DNA from: Aquimarina acroporae
GTDB lineage: Bacteria; Bacteroidota; Bacteroidia; Flavobacteriales; Flavobacteriaceae
DNA length: 64,000 nucleotides
Assembly: GCF_023195925.1 (NCBI RefSeq)
Contig: NZ_JALPRE010000009.1
Coordinates: 62,001-126,000 of the forward strand
Direction of reading: 5' to 3'
A model generated the notes under the pieces. The model did no database searches, was not told the DNA's origin, and was given only the letters and a program-made list of their open reading frames with translations. Numbering within the stretch: the stretch's first letter is position 1; every line of letters starts with the position of its first letter. Below, one piece after another: positions 16,954 to 25,993 of the stretch. A program made the translations under genes and the position numbers.

Positions 16954-17820
16954 ATGGTCGAAAAAGTAAAAATTATTGAATGCCCGAGAGATGCCATGCA
17001 GGGCATTAAAGATTTTATTCCTACCGATAAAAAGGTACAGTATATCCAATCGTTATTACGGTGTGGATTCGATACTATCGATTTTGGTAGTTTTGTATCT
17101 CCAAAAGCAATACCGCAAATGGTAGATACGGCCGAGGTATTGTCTCGATTAGATTTGTCGACTACCCAAAGTAAACTACTTGCTATTATCGCCAATGTGA
17201 GAGGAGCAAATGATGCGGCTAAACATGAGCCGATAGATTATTTAGGCTACCCTTTTTCGATTTCAGAAAATTTTCAAATGCGTAATACGCATAAAACAAT
17301 TGTACAATCTGTAGAAACACTCAAAGAAATCTTAGATATAGCCAATGCTGCAAACAAAAAAGTAGTAGCGTATTTGTCGATGGGTTTTGGTAATCCGTAT
17401 GGAGACCCATGGAATGTTGAGATCGTAGGGGAGTGGACAGAAAAGCTTAGTGCAATGGGGGTGCAAATTTTATCGCTCTCTGATACCGTAGGAACATCTA
17501 CTCCAGAAATTATAGACTATTTGTATTCAAATCTAATTCCTAAATATCCAAATATAGAATTTGGAGCACATTTACATACAACACCTACGACTTGGTTCGA
17601 AAAGGTTGATGCTGCTTATAAGGCAGGGTGCAGGAGATTCGATGGTGCGATACAAGGTTTTGGAGGCTGCCCAATGGCGAAGGATGAACTTACTGGAAAC
17701 ATGCCAACAGAGCGTATGATTTCTTACTTTACTTCGGTAAAAGCAGATACCAATATTAGAACATTAAGTTTTGAGTCTTCGCATAACGAAGCCACGAAAA
17801 TATTTAGTACATATCATTAA
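16954..17820 (+). CDS. Hydroxymethylglutaryl-CoA lyase-like protein
   Basis: A 288-residue HMGL-type TIM-barrel aldolase. The family cleaves HMG-CoA to acetyl-CoA and acetoacetate, the last step of leucine breakdown, which would complement the leucine dehydrogenase at 6.7 kb. Active-site elements are CPRDAMQG with R12 and D13, the metal-binding HLH in GAHLHTTPT, and a Cys loop GGCPMAKDELTGNMPTE that retains the catalytic Cys-Pro but differs from the canonical GCPxAxGAxGNVATE. It is full length for the family. The haem-binding protein gene follows after 10 bp. Confidence 0.85.
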   Translation: MVEKVKIIECPRDAMQGIKDFIPTDKKVQYIQSLLRCGFDTIDFGSFVSPKAIPQMVDTAEVLSRLDLSTTQSKLLAIIANVRGANDAAKHEPIDYLGYPFSISENFQMRNTHKTIVQSVETLKEILDIANAANKKVVAYLSMGFGNPYGDPWNVEIVGEWTEKLSAMGVQILSLSDTVGTSTPEIIDYLYSNLIPKYPNIEFGAHLHTTPTTWFEKVDAAYKAGCRRFDGAIQGFGGCPMAKDELTGNMPTERMISYFTSVKADTNIRTLSFESSHNEATKIFSTYH

Positions 17821-17830
17821 ACAACCATAT

Positions 17831-18292
17831 ATGAAGGGCATTATAAAGAAAGTAGGATTAGTATTGGTAATTGCATTGGTCGTTATGCAGTTTATTAGAC
17901 CTGATAAAAATGAATCTGGATATGAATCGGTAGCTTTTTTCGAAAAAGAGACACAACCTACTGCAGAATTACAAACTATCTTAAAAGATAAATGCTACGA
18001 TTGTCATAGTAACCAAACGGTGTATCCTTGGTATTCAAATATTGCTCCAGTGTCTTATTGGATCTCTCATCATGTAGAAGAAGGGAAAGAACATTTTAAT
18101 GTTTCAGATTGGGATTCTTATTCTGTAAAAAAGAAAGATCATAAACTTGAAGAATTGGTTGAAGAGGTTGAGGAAGGAGAGATGCCACTAGATTCTTATA
18201 CTTGGCTTCATGGTAACTTAACTGAAGATGAAAAAAATGTACTGATAGATTGGGTAAACAGGGTTAGAAAACAATATTCTGTAAGTCAGTAA
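17831..18292 (+). CDS. Haem-binding domain protein with one CxxCH motif
   Basis: A 153-residue protein. The ATG at 17831 gives a membrane anchor or signal (VGLVLVIALVVMQFI, 8-22), so I prefer it to an upstream in-frame start inside the lyase gene. A single c-type haem attachment site, CYDCH (C55, C58, H59), is followed by SNQTVYPWYSNIAPVSYWI, the conserved signature of the bacterial haem-binding domain family. A distal EMPLDSYTWLHG segment may supply a Met ligand. It probably acts as an inner-membrane-anchored periplasmic electron carrier; the partner is unknown. Confidence 0.85.
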   Translation: MKGIIKKVGLVLVIALVVMQFIRPDKNESGYESVAFFEKETQPTAELQTILKDKCYDCHSNQTVYPWYSNIAPVSYWISHHVEEGKEHFNVSDWDSYSVKKKDHKLEELVEEVEEGEMPLDSYTWLHGNLTEDEKNVLIDWVNRVRKQYSVSQ

Positions 18293-18312
18293 GTTGTGTT
18301 GGGTGTTAATGG

Positions 18313-18416
18313 TTTAACCTTTCTTTTTAAACGTACTTCAAGGTTAAATTAACTTTAAATTTATTTAGATTTAGTATAAATAAAGTTTGTTTGTAGTGTT
18401 TATATCTATATATTTG
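18313..18416 (+). promoter_or_regulatory. Promoter and inverted repeats upstream of the DUF4856/imelysin unit
   Basis: TTG (18387-18389), 19 bp, then TATATTTG (18409-18416) is an excellent Bacteroidota promoter. Immediately upstream is the palindrome TTTATTTA (18360-18367) with TAAATAAA (18377-18384). Further up, TTTAACCTT (18313-18321) is matched by AAGGTTAAA (18340-18348). The AT-rich palindrome abutting the -33 box is a plausible iron-responsive (Fur-like) operator given the downstream genes, but this is inference. Confidence 0.6.
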
Positions 18417-18460
18417 CGCTCAAATAATTAACTATTTAAATTAAGTCTAAATTAAATATA

Positions 18461-19693
18461 ATGAAAATCAATAGCTTACAGGGGTTACTTTACATACTAG
18501 CAATACTCTCACTAGTAGCTTGTAATTCTGATGATGATTCTACCATAGAAATTAGTGAACCTGCAACATACGTTTTTGAACGTAATGGGGAAAGTACAGT
18601 AAGTTTTGGAGGGCAAACGACAAGAATTAAAATGTCTCAAGAGATTATAGATGCTCTTAAGAATAATACTCTTGCAGATGCAGAAGCTACCATAGATGCA
18701 ATGTTCGCACATGTTGAAGGGGCAAACGATTTTTCTGAAGCAGATCTTAATGCATCAGATAAAAGTGTAAGAAGTAAAACGGCTGCTTCAAGAGATTTCT
18801 TTTTTGATAATGCTACCGATGCCGCTGCAATTAAATCAGATTTTGATGGTTGGATCCAGAGTCAGGTAGATGAGGTATTTCCAAACTGGGGAACTACTGC
18901 TGTAGCTGGTACCGCTGGAGTACTTCAAGAAGCAGGAGGAGGATCTAATAGATATGTAAATGCAAAAGGATTAGAGTTAAATCAAGCATTTAATAAAGGT
19001 TTGATAGGAGCTTTGATGGTAGACCAAGCCTTGAATAACTATTTGGGAACGGCTATTCTTGATGAAGCAGAAAACAGACAAAATAACGATAACGAGGTGG
19101 TTGCCGAAGGAAAAGTTTATACTACTATGGAGCATAAATGGGATGAAGCCTATGGTTATGCTTATGGAACTTCAGCAAATTTGACTAATCCTAATCCTAC
19201 AATTGGAGATGATGATAGTTTCTTAAATAAATATATTGGTAGAGTAGAGGAAGATCCAGATTTTGAAGGAATTGCAGCAGATATTTTCAATGCTTTCAAA
19301 TTAGGTAGAGCAGCAATCGTAGCTAAGCAATATGATGTTCGCGATCAACAGTCTGCGATTCTTAGAACGAAAATTTCAGAAGTAATTGGAATAAGAGCTG
19401 TTTACTATTTACAACAAGGAAAAAATGGTTTGGAAGAATCTACCATAGATTATGGTAGTGTTTTTCACGACCTTTCTGAAGGATACGGGTTCATCTATAG
19501 TTTACAGTTTACTAGAAATCCTGATACCGACGCACCTTACTTTACTAGAGCTGAAGTGCAAGGGTTTATCTCTCAGTTGATGAATGGTACTAATGGATTA
19601 TGGGATGTGACTCCTGCTACACTTGACGCAGTGTCAGACGCAATAGCTGCTAAATTTGACTTTACAGTTGCGCAGGCTGGTAGCACCAACTAA
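18461..19693 (+). CDS. DUF4856 lipoprotein
   Basis: A 410-residue lipoprotein (signal 1-20, lipobox LVAC, then an Asp-rich tether). The body is the DUF4856 domain, recognisable from TYVFERNGESTVSFGGQTTRIKM (about 37-59), ELNQAFNKGLIGALMVDQALNNYL, MEHKWDEAYGYAYG and the C-terminal GLWDVTPATLDAVSDAIAAKF. DUF4856 is commonly encoded beside imelysin and TonB receptors in Bacteroidota, consistent with a role in surface iron handling. The biochemical activity is unknown. An internal terminator-like hairpin separates it from the imelysin gene. Confidence 0.85.
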   Translation: MKINSLQGLLYILAILSLVACNSDDDSTIEISEPATYVFERNGESTVSFGGQTTRIKMSQEIIDALKNNTLADAEATIDAMFAHVEGANDFSEADLNASDKSVRSKTAASRDFFFDNATDAAAIKSDFDGWIQSQVDEVFPNWGTTAVAGTAGVLQEAGGGSNRYVNAKGLELNQAFNKGLIGALMVDQALNNYLGTAILDEAENRQNNDNEVVAEGKVYTTMEHKWDEAYGYAYGTSANLTNPNPTIGDDDSFLNKYIGRVEEDPDFEGIAADIFNAFKLGRAAIVAKQYDVRDQQSAILRTKISEVIGIRAVYYLQQGKNGLEESTIDYGSVFHDLSEGYGFIYSLQFTRNPDTDAPYFTRAEVQGFISQLMNGTNGLWDVTPATLDAVSDAIAAKFDFTVAQAGSTN

Positions 19694-19714
19694 TTAAACA
19701 AAACATAAAATGAT

Positions 19715-19757
19715 AAAAAAAGAGGTGGGAAAACAACATGTTTCAACCTCTTTTTTT
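19715..19757 (+). terminator. Terminator or attenuator between DUF4856 and imelysin genes
   Basis: AAAAAAAGAGGT (19715-19726) pairs with ACCTCTTTTTTT (19746-19757). Because the following gene appears to belong to the same iron unit, it may lower rather than abolish downstream expression. Confidence 0.75.
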
Positions 19758-19795
19758 ACATTTGCAAAACTTATTAAGAATAAATAAAAATAAAT

Positions 19796-20911
19796 ATGAA
19801 AAAGTATTTGTTCTCCGCATTCGCAATATTGGTGTTATCCTGGAGTTGTTCGTCGGGTGATGATGCAGATGAAACCACGGGGGATAGTTTTGATAGAGAA
19901 GCAATGCTGGTTAATTTGGCTGATAATATTATTATTCCTGCATATCAGAGTTTTTCTTTGGATATGACAGCTTTAAAAAATGCTACGACTACATTTACTG
20001 CAACTTCAGATGAGACAAATTTAGTAGCACTTAGGTCTGCTTGGTCAGATGCATTCATTTCCTGGCAATCGGTAAGCTTATTCGAAATAGGAAAAGCTGA
20101 AGAAGTTTCGTTTAGAAACTTCATGAACGTATATCCTGTTAATTCAACAAATATTGAAACAAATATTTCTTCAGAATCTTATGATTTAGCTACTGTTGCG
20201 GCTCAGGATGAACAAGGTTTTGGTAGTTTAGACTACCTTATAAACGGTCTTGCGACTACAGATGCTGGCATTGTTGCTTTTTATACAGATGCTACTAATG
20301 GAGACAAGTATAAGAACTACTTAACAGATTTAGTAAATAGAATGGATACCTTAACCAATGAAGTAGTAACCGATTGGACAGGTAATTTCAGAACAACTTT
20401 TGTTAATAATAATGGTTCTTCGGCAACTAGTTCTGTAGATAAAATTGCTAACGATTTTATTTTCCATTATGAAAAGCATCTTAGAGCTGGGAAAATAGGA
20501 ATTCCTGCCGGAGTATTTGCTACAGAAACCTTTGATGATAAAGTAGAGGCATTTTATAAAGGTGATTTTTCCAAAGCTCTTTTCAATGCTAATCTTGATG
20601 CGATGCAAGATTTCTTTAATGGAAAACATTTTGGAGGTAGTGCTACAGGAGCAAGTTTTAGATCGTATTTAGATTTCTTGAATACTATTAAGGATGGAGA
20701 GGATCTAGCAAAAATTATAGATGACCAATTTAATATAACTAGGACCACTGCAGCAGGTTTAGGAAATGATTTTGCCAATCAGGTGCGTACCAATAATACT
20801 TTAATGCTCAATACTTATGATGAGCTTCAGAAAAACGTGGTTCATATGAAAGTAGATATGCTTCAAGCACTTTCAATTAAAGTCGATTTCGTTGATGCAG
20901 ATGGAGATTAA
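19796..20911 (+). CDS. Imelysin-family (M75-like) lipoprotein
   Basis: A 371-residue lipoprotein with signal 1-17 (lipobox SWSC). The imelysin fold, two four-helix bundles, starts at about 35 with LADNIIIPAYQSF and includes ALRSAWSDAFISWQSVSLFEIGKAE, NISSESYDLATVAAQDEQGFGSLDYLING and EKHLRAGKIGIPAG. Despite the old peptidase M75 label, family members are generally regarded as iron-regulated surface iron-binding proteins. It sits between DUF4856 and HTTM/TonB-receptor genes, supporting a joint iron-uptake function. Confidence 0.9.
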   Translation: MKKYLFSAFAILVLSWSCSSGDDADETTGDSFDREAMLVNLADNIIIPAYQSFSLDMTALKNATTTFTATSDETNLVALRSAWSDAFISWQSVSLFEIGKAEEVSFRNFMNVYPVNSTNIETNISSESYDLATVAAQDEQGFGSLDYLINGLATTDAGIVAFYTDATNGDKYKNYLTDLVNRMDTLTNEVVTDWTGNFRTTFVNNNGSSATSSVDKIANDFIFHYEKHLRAGKIGIPAGVFATETFDDKVEAFYKGDFSKALFNANLDAMQDFFNGKHFGGSATGASFRSYLDFLNTIKDGEDLAKIIDDQFNITRTTAAGLGNDFANQVRTNNTLMLNTYDELQKNVVHMKVDMLQALSIKVDFVDADGD

Positions 20912-21009
20912 TCGTATTTAAATTATATATAATTAATAGTTTTAAAAAATATATTCAAAAAAATACAGAGGCTGCACCACTTGCAGTCTTTCGTATTTTT
21001 TTTGGGTTA

Positions 21010-22290
21010 ATGATGCTAGTGAGTATCATTCGTTTTTGGAGCTACGGCTGGATCGATAAATTATATATTCAACCTAATTTTTTCTTTTCTTATTTTGGAT
21101 TCGATTTTATTAAACCCTTAGGAGTATATACCTATTTTGTTTTTGCTATTTGTGGAATCTCCTCTGTTTTTGTGGCACTAGGTTATAAGTATAGAATAGC
21201 TATTACCGCATTCTTTTTAAGTTTTACCTATATAGAATTGATGGATAAAACTACCTATCTGAATCACTATTATTTTATTAGTATTCTTAGTTTTCTTCTC
21301 ATATTCTTACCAGCAAATGCGTATTATTCTTTAGATGCCAAACAAAAAGGAGTTTCTTATCAGCAAATTCCAAAATGGACAATCGATACGATTAAATTAA
21401 TACTGGGGATTGTTTATTTTTATGCGGGCCTTGCCAAACTTAATTCAGATTGGTTGGTAAAAGCAATGCCTCTTAAGATTTGGTTACCTTCAAAATACAG
21501 TATCCCGTTACTAGGTGATTTGCTGCAGCAAGAATGGATGCATTATGTGTTTAGTTATTTTGGGGCTATTTATGATCTTACCATACCTTTTTTACTCTTA
21601 TATCGAAGAACCAGAATAGTGGCATTTATTTTTGTGGTGATATTTCATGTGCTTACCAGAGTACTCTTCCCAATAGGTATGTTTCCATATATCATGATCA
21701 TTAGTACTTTGATATTTTTTGATGCTAAATTACATCATGGAATACTATATTTTATTTCAAAATGGTTTAAAATAAGTAAGGAAAAATTTGATTCACAGAA
21801 AACACTGGTTTTTAATACATTCCGGCACAAACTTTTGCTCTTATTTGTGTCGATTTTTTTTGTAATTCAATTACTTTTGCCGTTTCGATATTTACTCTAT
21901 CCAGGGGAATTGTTTTGGACAGAAGAAGGATTTAGATTTTCGTGGAGGGTAATGCTTATTGAGAAGGCAGGATATGCAAATTTTAAAATTGTAGATGGTA
22001 AAACAGGTAAGAGATTTTATGTTGATAATGATGATTTTCTTACCTCATTTCAACAAAAGCAAATGGCAACGCAACCAGATTTTATACTGCAATATGCCCA
22101 CTATCTTAAAGAGCATTTCGAAAGTCAGGGACATCAAAATATCGAGGTATATGTAGAAAGTTATGTGGCTCTCAATGGAAGGTTGAGCAGTCCCTACATA
22201 GATCCGGAAGTGGATTTAACAAAACAAAAAGAGTCATTTAAACATAAAACATGGATTATTCCATTTAAAGATGAAATTAAGGGATTATAA
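21010..22290 (+). CDS. HTTM-domain (vitamin K-dependent gamma-carboxylase-like) membrane protein
   Basis: At least 426 residues with many membrane helices, followed by a soluble C-terminal domain (about 320-426). The horizontally transferred transmembrane (HTTM) domain shows YFVFAICGISSVFVALGYKYR, FIELMDKTTYLNHYYF-like text and YFYAGLAKLNSDWL. Homology clearly continues upstream of the ATG at 21010: in frame, FKKYIQKNTEAAPL and AVFRIFFG are encoded from 20941. No ATG, GTG or TTG exists between the stop at 20893 and 21010, so the true start may be ATT at 20932. The gene overlaps the TonB receptor start by 20 bp. Confidence 0.85.
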   Translation: MMLVSIIRFWSYGWIDKLYIQPNFFFSYFGFDFIKPLGVYTYFVFAICGISSVFVALGYKYRIAITAFFLSFTYIELMDKTTYLNHYYFISILSFLLIFLPANAYYSLDAKQKGVSYQQIPKWTIDTIKLILGIVYFYAGLAKLNSDWLVKAMPLKIWLPSKYSIPLLGDLLQQEWMHYVFSYFGAIYDLTIPFLLLYRRTRIVAFIFVVIFHVLTRVLFPIGMFPYIMIISTLIFFDAKLHHGILYFISKWFKISKEKFDSQKTLVFNTFRHKLLLLFVSIFFVIQLLLPFRYLLYPGELFWTEEGFRFSWRVMLIEKAGYANFKIVDGKTGKRFYVDNDDFLTSFQQKQMATQPDFILQYAHYLKEHFESQGHQNIEVYVESYVALNGRLSSPYIDPEVDLTKQKESFKHKTWIIPFKDEIKGL

Positions 22291-24739
22291 AGTATTTTTT
22301 TTAGTAGTTTTTATTAGCGGCTACACATTTTCACAATACAAAATAACAGGTAAGGTTGTAGATGAAGCTAATAAAGCCATAGAGAATGCAGAAGTATATA
22401 ACCAGAATACCGGGGCACAAGTGGTAACAGATAATGATGGTAATTTTGTGTTTAATGATATAGAACCGGGAGATTATGTGATCACTGTTTTTAGCTATGA
22501 TTTTGAAATCTTGGAAAAACAAATTAAGGTCGAACAAGATACTACGATTTCATTTACTCTTGCTCCTTTAGACGAAAAGCTTTCAGAAGTGTTAATCACT
22601 CAGAGAAGGGCAAAAATTTTCGGCCTAAAACAATTAAAACCAATCGAAGGAACAGCTATATATGCCGGTAAGAAAAGTGAAGTGGTTCTATTGGAGAATG
22701 CATTAGGGAACTTAGCTTCAAACAATGCCAGAGAAATTTATTCTCAGGTGGTTGGGTTAAATATTTATGAAAACAGTGTTGGTGGGTTGCAACTAAATAT
22801 TGGAGGAAGAGGTTTGGACCCTAATCGTACTGCAAATTTTAATACAAGACAAAACGGATACGATATCAGTGCAGATGTTTTAGGATACCCAGAAAGTTAT
22901 TATACTCCGCCAGCCGAGGCTCTTAGTGAAATTCAAGTGGTTCGTGGTGCAGCGTCTTTACAATATGGAACGCAATTTGGGGGGCTAATCAACTTTAAAA
23001 TGAAACAGCCAAATCCCAATAAAAAAATAGAATTAGTTTCAAGACAATCCTTTGGAGCGTTTAATGCATTCAGTAGTTTTAATAGCTTAGGTGGTACAGT
23101 AGGTAAATTGAGTTACTATACCTATTTTAATTATAAAACTGGAGATGGATTTAGACCCAACTCAGAATTTGATTCTAAAAATATTTATGCAAACATAGGA
23201 TATCAAATTTCAGATAAAACAAAATTGACCGGGGAGTTTACCTATTTAGATTACTTGGCACAGCAACCTGGAGGTTTAACAGATACCCAATTTGAATTGG
23301 ATCCAGATGTGAGTAATCGCACGCGTAACTGGTTTGAGGTAGATTGGAAATTATTTTCGTTAAAACTTGAACATAAATTCTCAGAGAAAACAGATTTCAG
23401 TGTTAACCTTTTTGCATTAGATGCTTCAAGAAAAGCATTGGGTTTTAGAGGAATACCTACAGATCTAAATTCTAACCCGATTACCGCACCTGATGAAACT
23501 GATGTAAACGGAGTTTTTGTGACACCTAGAGACCTAATTGTAGGTAATTTTAGAAATTGGGGAGCAGAAACACGACTACTGCATAGATACGATCTTCTCG
23601 GGAGAGAATCTGTATTTTTGATAGGTGCAAAATATTACCAGTCTGATAATAGCTCAAGACAAGGTCCAGGTAGTTTGGGAACAGATGCGAACTTTGATTT
23701 TCAAAATGTAACATTCCCAGATTATCCAAATCAGTCTACATTCGATTTCCCAAATCAAAATATTGCTGTCTTTGGTGAACATATATTTAATATTACCGAT
23801 AAACTGTCGATAACACCAGGGGCAAGATTTGAATACATTAAGACTCAGGCCGATGGTACTTATAATAATGTGATTTTTGATAATGCTGGGAACCCAATTA
23901 GTAATACATTAGAGACCGATGACGAAACGTTAGAGAGGTCATTTGTGCTTCTGGGTTTAGGATCTAGCTATAAATTTAATACTAGTCTTGAGGCATATGC
24001 CAATATATCTCAAAACTATAGATCGGTAACTTTTAATGATATTCGAATAGTAAATCCAACCTTTGTGATTCGACCAGATATTAGTGATGAAGAAGGTTTT
24101 ACAGCAGATATAGGCCTTCGAGGAAAATTGAATAATCTACTAAGTTATGATGCTAGTGTTTTTGGATTGTGGTATCAAGATAGAATAGGTGAGATATTTA
24201 ATGATAGAGCACAGAGAGTTCGAGGTAATATAGGTGATGCGTTTATATATGGTATTGAGAGTTATGTGAATTGGAATATTGCGAATACGTTTCTCTCTGA
24301 TAATACCAACTACGTTTTCAATGCTTTTACCAACCTGGCTATAACAGACTCAGAATACACCAAATCTGAACAGCCCATAGAGGGTAATAAGGTCGAATTT
24401 ATACCTTTGGTCAACTTTAAAACAGGAATTGGTTTTGGGTACAAGAACTTTTTAGGAAGCATTCAATTTACGCATTTATCTGAACAATTTACAGAGGTAA
24501 CCAATGCTGATAGAGGTATTACCGGGAGTAGAGAAGAAGGTACTCTAGGTAAGATTCCTGCATATTCTATAGTTGATATATCATTTTCATACACATACAA
24601 GAAATTTAAGTTAGAAACAGGGATTAATAATCTTTTAGATGAAAGCTATTTTACGCAAAGAGCTACTGGATATCCTGGTCCTGGAATTATACCAGCTGCA
24701 CCTTTATCTTGGTACACAACTCTTCAATTTAAGTTCTAA
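22271..24739 (+). CDS. TonB-dependent outer-membrane receptor, FecA-like
   Basis: An 822-residue receptor with signal peptide 1-21. It has an N-terminal carboxypeptidase-regulatory-like beta domain (24-97, ITGKVVDEANKAIENAEVY to LAPL), a plug domain (about 130-240, GLQLNIGGRGLDPNRTANFN and ALSEIQVVRGAASLQYG) and a 22-strand barrel ending in the aromatic terminus LQFKF. The plug resembles Fe(3+)-dicitrate receptors. It imports an iron chelate through TonB/ExbBD energy, encoded elsewhere. Overlap with the HTTM gene indicates translational coupling. Confidence 0.9.
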   Translation: MKLRDYKVFFLVVFISGYTFSQYKITGKVVDEANKAIENAEVYNQNTGAQVVTDNDGNFVFNDIEPGDYVITVFSYDFEILEKQIKVEQDTTISFTLAPLDEKLSEVLITQRRAKIFGLKQLKPIEGTAIYAGKKSEVVLLENALGNLASNNAREIYSQVVGLNIYENSVGGLQLNIGGRGLDPNRTANFNTRQNGYDISADVLGYPESYYTPPAEALSEIQVVRGAASLQYGTQFGGLINFKMKQPNPNKKIELVSRQSFGAFNAFSSFNSLGGTVGKLSYYTYFNYKTGDGFRPNSEFDSKNIYANIGYQISDKTKLTGEFTYLDYLAQQPGGLTDTQFELDPDVSNRTRNWFEVDWKLFSLKLEHKFSEKTDFSVNLFALDASRKALGFRGIPTDLNSNPITAPDETDVNGVFVTPRDLIVGNFRNWGAETRLLHRYDLLGRESVFLIGAKYYQSDNSSRQGPGSLGTDANFDFQNVTFPDYPNQSTFDFPNQNIAVFGEHIFNITDKLSITPGARFEYIKTQADGTYNNVIFDNAGNPISNTLETDDETLERSFVLLGLGSSYKFNTSLEAYANISQNYRSVTFNDIRIVNPTFVIRPDISDEEGFTADIGLRGKLNNLLSYDASVFGLWYQDRIGEIFNDRAQRVRGNIGDAFIYGIESYVNWNIANTFLSDNTNYVFNAFTNLAITDSEYTKSEQPIEGNKVEFIPLVNFKTGIGFGYKNFLGSIQFTHLSEQFTEVTNADRGITGSREEGTLGKIPAYSIVDISFSYTYKKFKLETGINNLLDESYFTQRATGYPGPGIIPAAPLSWYTTLQFKF

Positions 24740-24812
24740 TTAGTAAATAATTTAACCTTTGTTTACCCAAAGAATTAACTTTTGTTCAATCATATATACA
24801 AGTTAAATTCTA

Positions 24813-24820
24813 TACATTTG
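24813..24820 (+). promoter_or_regulatory. Candidate -10 box for the PAS-protein gene
   Basis: TACATTTG matches TAnnTTTG exactly and lies 17 bp before the ATG at 24838. A clear -33 element at proper spacing was not found. Confidence 0.4.
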
Positions 24821-24837
24821 GTCAAAATCCATGAGTT

Positions 24838-25350
24838 ATGAGAGATTTTAAAGAATACGACGAGGTAATGACTAGCTATTATGCAAAGATGTCTAACTAT
24901 GTTTTGCCTTTATTGTCTTGGGAGTTCTATGGAGAAAATCATATTGCTTTACAAGCATACAAAGATGATTTAGTAACGCTGAATCAAATCACTAAAAATT
25001 GGGACTTTGAAAAGAATTACATAGAAGAACTTGTAGATAAAGAGTCAGTAATTGTAATTACCAATACAGATTTGAAAATTGTTTATGCTTCTAAAAATAT
25101 AGAAAAGCTCAACGGGTATTCTCCAGAAGAAGTTATAGGTAATTCTCCTAAAATGTTTCAGGGAGCAGATACCTGTGCAGAAACCACAAAGACCGTGCGA
25201 GCAGCGGTAGATAATGCAGCGCCTTTTGAAGTCTCTATCTTAAACTACAGAAAAGATAAAACACCCTATGTTTGTCTTATCAAAGGATTCCCAATTCTCA
25301 ATAAGAAAGGGAAATTAATAAACTATATCGCTTTTGAAAAGGCAGCATAA
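24838..25350 (+). CDS. PAS-domain protein of LOV-like ancestry, lacking the photoactive Cys
   Basis: A 170-residue stand-alone sensor. Residues 1-60 are a helical N-cap; a PAS domain spans about 65-168. Its sequence follows LOV photoreceptors closely: SKNIEKLNGYSPEEVIG, then GNSPKMFQGADT where LOV domains have GRNCRFLQGPDT, and ILNYRKDKTPYVCLIKGFPI matching the LOV NYRKDGTPF segment. The flavin-adduct Cys position is occupied by Pro in NSPKMFQ. It has no output domain, so any signal must pass to a partner. Flavin binding without photochemical adduct formation is possible. Confidence 0.8.
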   Translation: MRDFKEYDEVMTSYYAKMSNYVLPLLSWEFYGENHIALQAYKDDLVTLNQITKNWDFEKNYIEELVDKESVIVITNTDLKIVYASKNIEKLNGYSPEEVIGNSPKMFQGADTCAETTKTVRAAVDNAAPFEVSILNYRKDKTPYVCLIKGFPILNKKGKLINYIAFEKAA

Positions 25351-25464
25351 GTAATTCTTCAAGTTTTTATAACATTTTATGATCTATAGATTTTGATAAA
25401 TTATAGTTCATAGCACATTATGCTTAATAATTTACTTACATTAGTTGTAATTAAAATTTCAAGT

Positions 25465-25968
25465 ATGATAGCAGAGATAGAAACGTTGTTAAACGAACAA
25501 ATAAAATATGAGGCGAAAGCTTCTGCACAATACCTTTCAATGGCTTGCTGGGCAGATACTAATGGATATAATGGGGTTGCAGACTTTTTTTATACACAGT
25601 CTGAAGAAGAGCGGGTACATATGACAAAGTTGGTAAAGTTTATTAACGAACGCAACGGACATGCAATAATTCCAGCTGTAGAAAAACCTAGAGATGATTT
25701 TAAATCATTAATGGAGCTTTTTGAAACCTTTCTTGAAAGTGAAGAGTTTGTCACTTCAAAGATTAATAATATCATTTATCAATGCCTTCAGCTTAAAGAC
25801 TATAATGTCCATAATTTTATGCAATGGTATGTTGCAGAACAGTTAGAAGAAGAGGCAGTTGCCAGAACATTACTAGATAAAATGAAAATTATTGGAGACG
25901 ATAAATCTGGACATTATTTGTTTGATCGGGATATCAATGGTTTTCAAATAGAGGAAGAGCCTAAATAG
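25465..25968 (+). CDS. Ferritin
   Basis: A 167-residue non-haem ferritin subunit that stores iron in a 24-mer shell. The ATG at 25465 (MIAEIETLLNEQIKYE) is preferred to one 45 bp upstream because it fits family length. Ferroxidase ligands are visible as E16, E49 and H52 in EEERVH, and EQLEEEAVA near 125-133. Only 25 bp separate it from the small Cys-rich gene downstream, and the upstream neighbours are iron-uptake genes. Confidence 0.93.
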   Translation: MIAEIETLLNEQIKYEAKASAQYLSMACWADTNGYNGVADFFYTQSEEERVHMTKLVKFINERNGHAIIPAVEKPRDDFKSLMELFETFLESEEFVTSKINNIIYQCLQLKDYNVHNFMQWYVAEQLEEEAVARTLLDKMKIIGDDKSGHYLFDRDINGFQIEEEPK

Positions 25969-25993
25969 TTGTTAATAAGTTAATAAAGAAAAA

